From the NCBI GenBank assembly GCA_013407085.1, contig JACCGJ010013494.1, positions 35,169 through 99,168 of the forward strand: DNA of 64,000 bases, written 5' to 3'. Of the stretch, positions 31,936 through 43,324 are shown in pieces (position 1 is the first letter of the stretch; each line of letters opens with the position of its first letter). A program made the position numbers and the translations under genes. Origin of the DNA: Atriophallophorus winterbourni. Its lineage: Eukaryota; Platyhelminthes; Trematoda; Plagiorchiida; Microphallidae. A model generated the notes under the pieces. It saw nothing but the letters and a program-made list of their open reading frames with translations, ran no database searches and was not told the DNA's origin.

Positions 31936-33589
31936 TCGGCTACCTTAACTGACCTAGATAAATCGTTCAATTACGATTGATGTTCCCCTTCGTTTCATGG
32001 TTCCGAAGTTTTGTTAGCTCAAACCGCTCTTATGTAATTCTTCACAAGGCCGAATAATTACTGGTTCTCAAACGTAGTCGTTGATCTTCTCTCCGCGTCC
32101 TGCTATTGTGTTGTGACGGATGGTGGTGTTTGTATATCATTCGAAAACTCGTGATTTGCATTCTGGCAATATATGTTTCCGAATTCCATCATTGTCTGTC
32201 CTCCATGCATTCTTTGGAATCTAATGGAATATTTTCGTTTTTTTCTGCCTATTTTAAAACAATATCACTTCTAATCGCGTTAGCAGTGAGCAAAACTAAT
32301 CATTGTGTATACATTTGGCATTATGTCGGTATGTCGTTACTTCTCGGGCAATAACATTTTGGGTGCTACATATGTCCTTTTTATTTATAAGGATTTGTAT
32401 AAGTGATATGCTTTCACTCACCGAAGAGTGTGGCATTGCTTTAAATGATTTTTTCGTAAAAATATTTGCAGGAGTGAGTAACCTTAACTCCAAGACCGAA
32501 GCTAGTTGTTAGTGCTCAATACCGCAAATCATTTTGAGAAACTTGCGAACGTTTTACAAACTAACATGTCGATAATGGAGCGCAGTTAAATTCTAACAAA
32601 TTCTAGTGTATACTAAACAATGGATTTAGGTTTAATTAAATAAAAAATTTCATCAAATTCCACTAATCACAATCACTAGCAAAAACATGATATTTAAATA
32701 TAAATGGTAATGTTCTTCGTAAATCTCACCTGGTGCTGAAGCTATTAATGCTGAAATATAAAAACGAGACGAAATAATCAATCTGAACATGGTTTTATAA
32801 TCTCTTGTTTCTTTTCCAGGAAACTCTGGAAGGCCTAAATTCGTCAATATCTACGGAACTATTTTCGAATAAATTGTTGTGAGATTTGATCTTGATTGGC
32901 CCATTTTTGCCTTACTATTTCTTCGCATATCATAATCTCATGGGTTGCGTCTGAGTACTTTTTTTTTAAATATTTCGTTCATTTTTAAAATAATTAATAC
33001 GATGCTCTATCATAGTTTTCTATTGTATGCTGCAAGTAAAAATATGATGAAATTATACATCTGCATACATATAATCCGAAAAAGACACATCTTGTTGCTT
33101 GCTGAAGTGCGGTCGCATTATTGTTGCTCTTGCACGTTTGGTCATATATTCGCCGAATCACCTCGAATTTATACCATTCGAAAACGTCTGTGTTACTCCT
33201 GACTATAGCTATCGGTTTTTATACGATTTCATCTTGTCAGCCGATTCAGAGCAAAGGTACCGTTTGGAATTAAATATATCAGTTTGTTCACGCGTGCAAA
33301 CGTTTAAACAATTTTCTGTCATTGAAAAGATCTCATCGAGTTACGTTTTTTCATAACTAATTTTCGTGGTCTATCTCGTTATCATGTATTATTTGTTGGA
33401 AGGCAAATTCAAAAGTTCGAACGCATCTATATCAACCAGTCGCCCAAATGCCCATCTCTCAACCGCGTCACGCAACCAACACATGCTAAGAAATCAATCG
33501 ATCAAGCTGAACCGTTGATCAGCTTGAACTCTGAAGTACATTGAATTTGAATTTGAATCGTAATAGTAATATAAACAAAATACAAAATA
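31936..33589. other. Stretch with one possible terminal exon
   Basis: Mostly unrecognised. A strong acceptor, TTGTTTCTTTTCCAG ending at 32819, precedes a 20-codon frame (ETLEGLNSSISTELFSNKLL) that stops at 32880-32882. It could be the last exon of a gene but no upstream exon or nearby poly(A) signal supports it. TTGAATTTGAATTTGAATCG near 33545 may be a worn retrotransposon tail. Confidence 0.25.
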
Positions 33590-33665
33590 GCTCGTTTGCA
33601 TGCATTTCCATCACACACACAACATGACCGGATTTGTTCTGTTTGCACACATCAGCAAAGGGCAG
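33590..33665 (-). repeat. Hammerhead-ribozyme-type repeat, mutated core
   Basis: Reverse complement: GCTGATGTGTGCAAACAGAA, then CAAATCCGGTCATGTTGTGT and GTGTGATGGAAATGCATGC. CUGAUGA reads CTGATGT and GAAA reads CAAA or AAAT depending on the alignment. Confidence 0.55.
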
Positions 33666-34124
33666 CGTGGCGTTTTTAGTGACTCATGTCGAAAGCGACT
33701 ATCATTATCAAGGAAACATAATAGTTACGGGTTATTTTTCCCATCTTTATTTGTCAAATAATTCAAATTCGCGCATAATATTTTTCCATTTCGCTTCCCA
33801 ATAACAAAATCTTCGGGTTAAAATATTTATCATCAAAACTTGTAGAAATATGCTCTTTTAGGTTGACATATTTAATCATTGCTTGCATTGACATTTCACA
33901 CAAATCATTGATCATGCCGAACGTGTGTTGTTCACTCGAAAAAAATAAGAACGTTAATCCCTATATAATGGGTGATTGAGATTTTCGGAAGACTTGGTTC
34001 AGTTAGTGTATCATGGCTCCGAACTGCATCAAAATCAAACTAGATTGAACGAACGTTATTAAACGGTAGCTGCAAATTCTAGCTTGGTCTACAACTATTG
34101 TTCTGTCACAAGCATCAGCGGGTC
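33666..34124. other. Stretch without a recognised feature
   Basis: No coding or repeat similarity recognised. Confidence 0.4.
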
Positions 34125-34190
34125 TACTCTTACTGTCTCAACATTGTGACTGCAAACAGGCAGAAACCGGTAGTGGTGTGTAAGTGCGAG
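34125..34190 (+). repeat. Hammerhead-ribozyme-type repeat, degenerate
   Basis: CTCTTACTGTCTCAACATTG, then TGACTGCAAACAGGCA and GAAACCGGTAGTGGTGTGTA. GAAA and GUA are kept; CUGAUGA is lost. The downstream GGTAGTGGTGTGTAA-GGATGTGAGCAA-CAC pattern recurs near 54801-54835. Confidence 0.5.
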
Positions 34191-34289
34191 GGATGTGAGC
34201 AATACACTACATCAGACTTTGAAAAAAATTAATAAACACAGAATTGAATTTTGTCTCGAAATTTGAGAAGAACAAGGTGTTATTCGGAA

Positions 34290-34985
34290 AGATTCAAAAT
34301 TTCAGCTTTTGAAATGTTAAAATGCGAAGAATAGTATATTATGTGATGGCAATTTATGAACTATTTTCCGTTACTATAGGCACTAGAACCTTGGTATCAT
34401 ATGAAGCAAGGTGACAAGACGGTAGTTTGCATTGTCTGATCGTCAACCACCCATGTGTATAAGAAATTATACCTGTCTTCCACTCTGATGGCTCCACTGC
34501 ATTTGGCTAGAGAATAATTAAACATATCTCTAAATGGTTCACACAGCTGATGGTCACAGGATTTTAGTACATTTGCTGTGATTCCGCCTGCTCCAGGGGA
34601 TTTCCTAGTATTATTGTGTAATCGCTGAATTGATTTCTATCTCAGTCATATGTTGCGTCACAGTTGATGGCGGTAATTTTTCTGTAGATCTAATCGTGAA
34701 AGGACTAAATACTTTTGCATAAATTTGAGCAAGCGCAACAGCTGTTGCCATTGCTGAGACTGTTAATCCATCCTCAGTAAGCAAAAGAAATACCCCTAGT
34801 TGAACGCTTGATGGAACATTGACTATCCGATATAGCAATTTAGGATTTCCTTCTATTTACAAAGATAGAAAGCGATGTTAATTTTGCTTGTCTTCCAAGA
34901 TGAGAGCGCTCACTAGTTTCGAATTCTCGAAGTATGGACAGGCATCATCAGTGCGAGTATTTCTGTGTTGAACCCAAACCCAATT
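34290..34985 (-). pseudogene. CR1-like family C copy, linker and fingers region
   Basis: The minus-strand frame 34838-34611 (reading on from PKLLYRIVNVPSSVQLGVFL) with LTEDGLTVSAMATAVALAQI and YAKVFSPFTIR is the same linker as at 22336-22124. The DNA similarity to 22340-22450 continues upstream to about 34980. Downstream, stops interrupt the start of the reverse transcriptase. No palm region is present. Confidence 0.7.
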
Positions 34986-37900
34986 TTGTGAATCCTAAAT
35001 TGAGAAAATTGTATCCAATTATATCCCCTACTAAGGTTGCCTATTGTGTACGACACTGGCTAAAAGTTAATGCGTGATACCCTTATTCATTGTGTAAAGC
35101 ATACTACGCTCGCAAATATGTAAAGTAATTAATCACGTTGTATTTTGTTTTCTTCTATCAAATGGACGAACATCATGATCTATCAAGTTTACCCAATATG
35201 AGTCAAATTCGAAATTGCATCAAAATTAAACACTTAGCAATATTGGTTAATATTTTGTCCGTTGCGAACTTTACTGACTTACATTCATTAATTCGGTTTC
35301 TTTCTGTAAAATGAGATAAATCGTGGTACACTAATTAAATTAATTTTTTTCTAGATTCAGTAGCATATTATCTTTAACATGGGAACAAATGGTTAAAATG
35401 GAAAGCATCTAATATGGTCCATTCAAGTGATTTTGTATTGCAAAAATTGAAGAATACGAGTGTTAATTCAGGAACGCGAACAATGTGCGTTCATGGTTGC
35501 AAGAGAAATTAGAAAACAATGAGTTGTATTGACAGCATTAAAAGACTGTGGTTTCGAATGGGAACTTTTTGAATAAAACTGTTCAACGTTCCATTAGGAA
35601 AAATACGACTGAGCACTGTGATTCATTATATGAAATTTTTCTAACGATGGTTTCAAATCTAATTTTTTCCCAATAACTTTCATTGATAAGATGGAGAAAT
35701 TCATGCATTGTAGCCATATTTAAAAGCTTGGATAATTTCAGTTTAAGCATTACACATCTGTTTCTCTTTGCAAGGAACAAGGTTTCACGAGGCAAGTCTA
35801 TTTGTTTTTAGACGATGTAATGTGCAAATTTAACAAAATATAGCTAATTATTTAAAAAAAATGAATGAGATGCTTTTATCATTAGTTATCTGATTGATTA
35901 GAAGCATTATGCCGTGCCATCCGTGTGAAAGTATTTGCCTGTGATTGCAAAATACAGCATATATGTGATGGTTAGATGAGAGATTTTGTGATATCTATGT
36001 TAACCATCTGCATCTAACAATAGACTTTCATTGAAACATTTAGCCTTTGTATGATTATATTCCGATTATGTTTCAATGATTGCTTAGGCAACAAACCTAA
36101 CGTCGATAGCATACTTATTCACTGTAATATTTAAATCATAATGTTATCTACATTAATATGTGACCTATCAGATTTAAGCGCTTAGAGTTCGATGCAACAT
36201 TGGATATAAATATACCCACCGTCTTCCAGCAATTGCAACCCTGTCGGAAAAAGAGGATTTTTAAAGATATCCAAAAATGGTAATTGTCATAAAGCGAATG
36301 AAATAAACATCATTTAATTGCACGTCTTTGTACGCTGCATGATGTACATATTAGCCAAACAACACCTCTCCGAAAAATGATAAATATTAAATAAATAAAA
36401 ACACGTTCATCACATGACAAATTAGAGAAATGTTACAAATGAAGTGCATAAATGTAAACCATTTAAAACTACTTGAACCGTAAATATTTTGTTTCGTTAC
36501 TTTAGTGTAATAACGCCAATGTGGTCGAACATTTGGATTTCAGTATTATATCGAAACTATGCAGTGTTTATTGCATTTTTTAATTAATTTCCATGCACAA
36601 ATTAGGTGAGTAGTTTGTTGCAAAAAAGCAATTTATTATTGAGACTGCAGATTAGGGGGCAGGTGGAAGTTTACTATTTTGATAAAAAGATCTCTCCTAA
36701 CAACAACCGGATACCCGAACGCTTAGCCCTTTACAAATGTTGATTTGGAAATGCTCCCAAATATTCTGTTGATATACGAAACAAAATTATTTATTATAAA
36801 TTGATGTCTGTTTCTGATGCAATTTGCACATCCTGTGTACGGCATAGTGCTAGGCTGATACATTCGCACAAACCTGTCTTCGCAGGTCTTGAATGAAAGA
36901 TGTTGTAAATGAACGACTAACTGCATAACGAAAATGTTGTTAGATGTCTCCGCAGTGTTTGACCCCTAATACCATTTACACTGTTAGATATATCGATAGT
37001 GCTTTGGATTATTTGCGATGGGAATGATCTTTACATTGTTGGCCCATCTTGATGGTAGAGAGATTAATGTATAAGGAAAATGTAGCTCGAAGACACCCCG
37101 AATTGTGAAACGAAATGAAGCTACCATTTTTGGATTTTTAAGTAGAACAATCACCAAACTCTATAAACATGCACATTGTTTACATATACAAGTGACACAA
37201 TATGTATATCTGCCTCAGCCTTAATGTCGAACGTAATTTTCATGGAATTTGCATGCTAACCATTTCCCTTAAAGCTCTCGCCATGTGGTATTCGTTTTTT
37301 TGAATTTGATGTAATGCATATTTATTATAGGTGATGATATTTTCTTACTATTATACGATTCGTATGCAATCCGCAGTTCTATTCGATGTTTTGAGTAGGA
37401 ATGGGGTGTTCTTAATATAGCCACGGAGCTATTGATTATCCACATATTTTAAATTAGAACTGGGAAGCCAATCTCCCTAGAATTCAAGTTGCCAGACATG
37501 AGCATCTAATCCAAGCACTGTAATTAAAACGATTCTTTCGCATTTCAAATAACTCGGAAGAGAATGGGTATTTAATGAGTATTTGACCTGCGCATTATTG
37601 GCATTTTAAAAACGTCTGACACTAGCCAACTTAGATGGTGCTAACCTAAAACAGACGGAGTTAAATTAGATGTGGTTTGTTATTCAAAAGCACATTCCAT
37701 TTTTTCGAATTTCCAATTGTATATGGTGATAAGTTTCATTCAAATTAGTGAATAAGATACATCATATTCGTGTGAATATTAAACGATTTTTTTCGGGCAG
37801 CGATGGTACATTCACCCGAATATCGAGGACATTCCACGACCAACAGTGATATTTATAATATTGCATGATGCTTTCTTCGCGAGAGTGGTCAGCAGTATTT

Positions 37901-38825
37901 TCCCGTGTTATTTCCTTGACGGTAAAAATAAACGTAACCACATTCCACTACGCGAAGTAAATTGCAGATAACTCACTTTTGGCGATGTAATCTTGCACTG
38001 ATAGTGAAATCATAATAAACAACGATATTAATCAACATTTTATGTATATATTCTTATCTTGTGAGGCATGGCATACAATTTTTATTGAAAAATAGTCGTG
38101 CCACTATGAATAAAGAAGTTGTGATATTTATCAAATTGCTTTGCACTTTCTACTAATGACATAATTTTAAGAAGTTTTTAGATTCAACGAATTTTTCCGG
38201 ATGGGTGTTTAATGTGATTGACCAATTTAAATTCCTATTAAAATAAGTAATGTTCTTTCTGGTACCTAAAAGATAATACTCATATCTGATTTGACGTATG
38301 AAACATAATATGAATAAATTAAGCGCTCAGAGTATGCTATGCTACGATTGAAATTGACAATGATAAGCTGCACATGCTTCCCAAAATCAATGGGCTAAGT
38401 GGTTTCTGTTAAATTTTCATGCACGCAAAGTACTTTGTGATTTACAGAATATTTTTGACTGTTTAAGTACATTGAAACCAATAATATATACATAGGATAA
38501 GGAATTTAAATTTCAATGAAATCGCGTTCTTATTTATTGGAAAAAATTAAAATTGAAATTTTTATTGCACACTAGGAAAAGCATATGCTAATATTTATGT
38601 AGTTCACTATATTGCCATAACAAATTTCTTTTATAAATAATAAGGAGCAAAGGAAATTAGAAAATTCATTGTAATATTTTTTCAACTAAATGAGTGCATG
38701 TTCGCGTACGGAATACAATTCGCTGTAATGAATATGTGAAATACCGATTATACAAAACTCACATTTCTTTCCGGCCAATCGTTTTTCTAATTTTAGTAAA
38801 CAAATGTATCGTTAAAGTATTTACT
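34986..38825. other. 3.8 kb AT-rich stretch without a recognised gene
   Basis: No element family of this window is recognisable. A 70-codon minus-strand frame at 35583-35795 (RNRCVMLKLKLSKLLNMATM) reads plausibly but has no supporting structure. This is the quietest part of the window. Confidence 0.4.
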
Positions 38826-38859
<34 letters not shown>

Positions 38860-38870
38860 ATATATATATA
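38826..38870. repeat. (TA)n microsatellite
   Basis: Almost pure TA repeat with one phase break near 38849. Confidence 0.9.
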
Positions 38871-38959
38871 GCAGTTGTTAGAGTAAATTGATGCACAAGA
38901 AGTGACCACCAACATGAATAAAATATCCTTTGTGCAATAAGCCTAACTTCCCAAATTGA

Positions 38960-40151
38960 CGGTTAGATATCTGAAGTGCAATTTTAGAAATACTTTTGTT
39001 GCCCTCCTTCATTCGATGTTGAACACGGATGTACATCATAAGCGCATCAATGTTCTATGCTCCAGAGCATTCATAATGAATAAACAGTCCGATTCGGGTG
39101 TGACATTTCACCCCTTTGCGGGCACAGCGATATGCAACACTGGGCCGATCGGCGTCAGTTGCAAGCCCCCGGCTTGATGTACGTTCTTCCGTTTTAATCA
39201 GTGGTTCCAATGTGAGAGGTCAAAATCAAGATCTTTGAACCTCGTAGGTTCAATGCCAAGAAATTTCATATATCTGCTACAAACGTCTTTGTATCGTACG
39301 TGCGGTCTGCTCAATGACAAAATTCCTGATTTCAGAAAATTTCGATTGGGACCATTGTTCATCTTCTATACTTGACCCAGCCAGCGAGAGTGACGCTGTC
39401 GTATTAGGGTAAACATTCTCTGTATAACAGGTTGGAATACAATTCAGCATTTGCTACCCTGTTTTGAATACGGTAGGTGATTATTTAAATGGGAAGTATC
39501 TAGCTCATCGTGTCTTGCGTGAATGGTCAGGGGTGTGAATAAGATTATTTATTTCGCACGCGCTCGTGGCTGCACAATCAAATTGCCTTACACTCAAAAG
39601 CAATGGGTCAAACGAGACACGACGGCTTTTCAATATCCGTGTCAATATAATCCTTTGATCACGGATGTTGGTTTGCTTATACTGATTCCTGACAAAATAT
39701 CCGCATGCCTACAAAATTCAGTTCATCAGCCACGGGAGCTGCGCCTAAAATTAGGCAATAATTGCTGCATCATCAGCAAACAGCAGGTCACCACTTAGCA
39801 CATATCGTAACATGATTCGTGCATTCAAGCGGTCAAGGCTGAAAAGCTTACCATCCCATTGCTTGCATAGGTAAATATCTTCTCTTTCGTGCTCAAAGTG
39901 TGTTCAGCAGTGTAGCAAAGAAAATACTGAAAAGCCTGATATCTAGAACACCATTGTTTGACACTTCGGCAAAATTCTGAAGATGCTATGCTGAGAATAT
40001 TAATAAGTACTAAGCCCTTCATGCTAGAGTGGAATGAAATGACGAGTTTGAGGTGCCTGGAATTGCAGTCAATAAAATGAAGCATTGTGAAAGGTTCATC
40101 CCTGCTAACGTAGTTAAATGCCTTCTTTAAATCAATTGAACAATTTAACAA
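38960..40151 (-). pseudogene. RTE-like retrotransposon, reverse transcriptase to C-terminal zinc-finger-like end
   Basis: The minus-strand frame 40151-39825 begins NCSIDLKKAFNYVSRDEPF and includes SFHSSMKGLVLINILS and SVKQWC, matching the DL-x-KAFD-x-VSR, FH-x-GM and G-V-KQGC motifs of RTE-type enzymes. Next come RLNARIMLRYVLSGDLLFAD and DAAIIA near 39800, so the ADD box is kept. At 39420-39250 it reads LIRQRHSRWLGQV, then SLSRPHVRYKDVCSRYMKFL and GIEPTRFKDLDFDLSHW, the typical RTE C-terminal blocks. A CPAKGVKCHTRIGLFIHYEC-like piece near 39110 looks like a C2H2 finger. Several stops are present; the endonuclease is missing. Confidence 0.8.
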
Positions 40152-40539
40152 ACTTATGAAATTATTAATATAACAATGTCAAAATAATAAAAATTAATCA
40201 GATTGTTACAATCGTAATAATTCACCACTAATATTAAAATCCAAAATTCACTCACTTTTTGACTTCATAATAAGCATGTCGTTTATCGCTGTAAAAAAAT
40301 CTTGTTTCACATCTGTATTTTTTTAAACAATTATTTTAAAGTTATTTGAAAATCAATTTATGGCTGCCGCTGCTTATATTATCCTCGTATCACATATGTT
40401 GCTATTCCTTAGTGATAAACGTGAACATATCAACAAGGGTACAGCTGTTGTGCTTGCTTGCCACTGTTGGATAAGGATGGTACGACTACCTTTTACAAAC
40501 ATATGTGCACAAACACTTGTAGATGGATGAACAAAAATG
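40152..40539. other. Stretch without a recognised feature
   Basis: AT-rich; nothing recognised. Confidence 0.4.
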
Positions 40540-40970
40540 CTCATATACGTGCATTTGCATCACGCACACACCCCACGACCGGTTTCGTGTTGTTTCCACT
40601 CATCCGTTAGGTAAAGTAGGATATGGATCCGCATAAGCTTGAAAAAGGTGTAAGAATGATAAAAGAGTTGCGCTTGTTCGTCATTTAGGGTGACGTTTGT
40701 ATTACCAACTTGTTCAATCATATGAGCCCACACTCATGTAGACAGTGTTTAAACCCATGAACAGCACCGACAATGCTCTTATGCATGCATCTGCATTTGA
40801 CGCACACGCACCACGACAGGTTTCGTTGTGTTTGCACTCATCAAGTACGGACAATAGGATTAAAATCCACATGCAGTCGTGAAACGGAAAGAATGGAATA
40901 CAAGTTGCACGTGTTATGTCCCTTCCTGAGTGAGAATGTGCATGTGATAGAAATGCATGCGCAAATGAGC
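40540..40970 (-). repeat. Tandem dimer of hammerhead-ribozyme-type repeats
   Basis: Two ribozyme-like cores lie about 238 bases apart on the minus strand. Left core (40549-40613): CGGATGA, GTGG-AAACA-ACAC, GAAACCGGTC, GTGGGGTG. Right core (40780-40853): TTGATGA, GTGC-AAACA-CAAC, GAAACCTGTC, GTGGTGCG. Each is preceded by GGATCC/GGATTT-type sequence and followed by the same flank (ATGCATGC, GGGTTTAAACA, GTGGGCTCATATGATTGAAC, AAGTTGG). Each core has one substitution in the CUGAUGA box. Confidence 0.75.
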
Positions 40971-43199
40971 ATTTTTTAACCGGTAAACTTTTCGAAGTTC
41001 CAGTAAAGCGCGCTAAACGTCAGCTAGATTGCAACGCTTTGTATAGAATGGGTGACATTCAATTGGGAAATAAGATTAGCTTTTCAAATTTAACATGGAT
41101 TGAAAATCATTTCATTTCGTCTATTTATTTAACAGTAAAATGAACAAAATATATTTCCAATAGAAATCAAACAATTATTTAATTTTTTTTGAACAACCGA
41201 AAAACGTTGGTCTAATAATGTCAGCTTGAGTAGTTCAACGAAATTCAAGTTTAAATTGCTTTTTAAACGCCGTGATTTTATATACGGGTAACAGCTAACA
41301 GTGGCTGACATCTTAACCGATTTTAATAATCAACTAATTTATAAATTTGCATCTGGTGGTATTCTATATCCGAATGTTAGTAATAAAATGACTGTGATGG
41401 CACCTTACTCAAGTTATATCATAGAAAGATTTCTCAAACGTGTAGTTCGATCAATGACTTAACTTTGTAGTTAAATGTAATTTTACTTTGCAAAAAATAT
41501 TTAGTTATGAATGAGAAGAAAAAATCGAAATGATTCAAGAAATTTCGGGCTCTCGCTAAACTTTCTTGCCAGATTGAATCTTAAGATTACAATATTAGAA
41601 AACTTCAATAAAAATTGTTTGACAAATGTAATGCGCTGCTCAAAAACCAGCGAAATTACATAGCACATTACATTGGTCATTCAAAATCGCTCAGAGCGCC
41701 TGAGTAAATTTAACTTTGTGAAAGTAATATTTTTTTACTAACCCTATCAAACAATCTTTTAAGGTCCAACTTTGTTTATGAACTTTTCGATGTCCATGCT
41801 GTGAGCAGCAGTTATTCATTATTGTGAAAATGAGATGTAACTATAAATTTATTGCATCAGAACTAGTTGCAGCTTTTACGAATAACATATTTAAAACGAT
41901 ATTCTGAATAATTCGTGAGATTACACTTAAAGTGATATTTCTCAATTTGACTTCTGAACACAGAAACAATAACGGATAAGTTTGGATAAAATGCTCCATA
42001 AAATTGAACGATTGAATGTGATGCAAATAACATTTCGCACCCGAGATCAGTTATCAATGTGGTTATAATAGGTAAACGAGTCCAGCCAGTGTAGATCCTT
42101 AAAAATATTTCTGTTTACAACATTCAACTCACTTGCTTTCACATTTTCGATAACTGTTTTTGAGTACAAATTAATCAGTGTGTATTAATGAGTGAGCAAT
42201 TTTTTCTATGGCATCAATAGATTTGTTTGAATTTCCTAAACGGTTTTAATCAGTTTTATGTTTATTGTCAAAAATTCAAAAATGAATGTTCATATATTGA
42301 TCCTATCCTAATTGCCATATTGTGCCATTAAATTAGAAGTATCAAGTGAGAAGAACTAAATCGGTTTGCTATTCCGACTCTAAGTTCTATTTCATTGTCT
42401 GCACAACACTGTGCTAGTAGGCTCAACTGAAAAGATTACTCATCTTGTTACATATCCGCCTATGGACTGTATCACGGATATCCCCGAAGTCATACAACAC
42501 AAATAGAACCGGATGTTTTTAGCGAACGGAAATCTTTCATCTTTTTTTGGCAAGCTCAATGCCAAACTTACTAATTTTAATTTAGCTCTACATTCACTTG
42601 AAATTTCGCATGAATATCATAAGCAAACCCTCGAGATTTATGCATTTATTTTTTTTAGCTCGGTGGAAATTCAGTAATATAAACATCTTTATCTTGTGGT
42701 TAGGCTTTCAACACACTGTTGTTCATGTATTGAAAAACTTGGCTGGAATTAATAAATTAAGAATTTTGCGCTTCCTTTTAATAACATATGAACATCAGTC
42801 TATATAATATCCGGAAAATAGAGAAGGATAATATATGAGCAATTTTTGACGGTTTAATTCTAACTAAATCATCCTAGCCCCGGGAGATTTGGCGTGATAC
42901 TACTTTTGTAGATTTAAAATAAAGTTATCACTGTCGACAGTAAATACCAAAAAAAATGCTCATTGACGTTCGGTAATTTCTATCCAATTTCCTCGTATGT
43001 CACGATCTGATTCTTTCCATTAAAGTCACTTTAAATTTCTTATAGATTATGAACAGAAACTAGTTGCTTCGAAGATTAATCTTGAAGATTAATCTTATTC
43101 ATTTATTAGGTTACTACCCAACCTCACAAATAAATTTAAAACGTTCTAGTTGCTAGAAGATTATTAATCGTAATATCAATATTTTGTGTATAAAAATGT
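40971..43199. other. 2.2 kb AT-rich stretch without a recognised gene
   Basis: Short frames only, on both strands, without conserved motifs. Confidence 0.4.
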
Positions 43200-43305
43200 T
43201 CATCTGCTTGAATTTCCATCACACACATACTACGAACGGTTATGTTCTGTTTGCACTCATCAGGTAGGGACATTAAGATTAGGATATACATGTGCGTGAA
43301 ACATA
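43200..43305 (-). repeat. Hammerhead-ribozyme-type repeat
   Basis: Reverse complement: CCTAATCTTAATGTCCCTAC, then CTGATGA, GTGC-AAACA-GAAC, ATAACCGTTC, GTAGTATGTGTGTGATGG. CUGAUGA is intact; GAAA has become ATAA. Its left neighbour is unrelated; the CR1 copy at 43.3 kb ends just to the right. Confidence 0.65.
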
Positions 43306-43324
43306 ATGAACTCAGAACTCAGAA

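Noticed and set aside
35583..35795. 70-codon minus-strand frame, Leu- and Lys-rich
   Set aside because: No start codon at the frame opening, no motif and no neighbouring exon. Chance openness in AT-rich DNA cannot be excluded.
38826..38870. TA repeats considered as an origin or CRISPR-like array
   Set aside because: Pure dinucleotide repeat without spacers; similar arrays occur at 46.5, 63.5 and 63.7 kb.
39523..39798. 91-codon plus-strand frame
   Set aside because: It lies opposite the RTE-like reverse transcriptase read on the minus strand.
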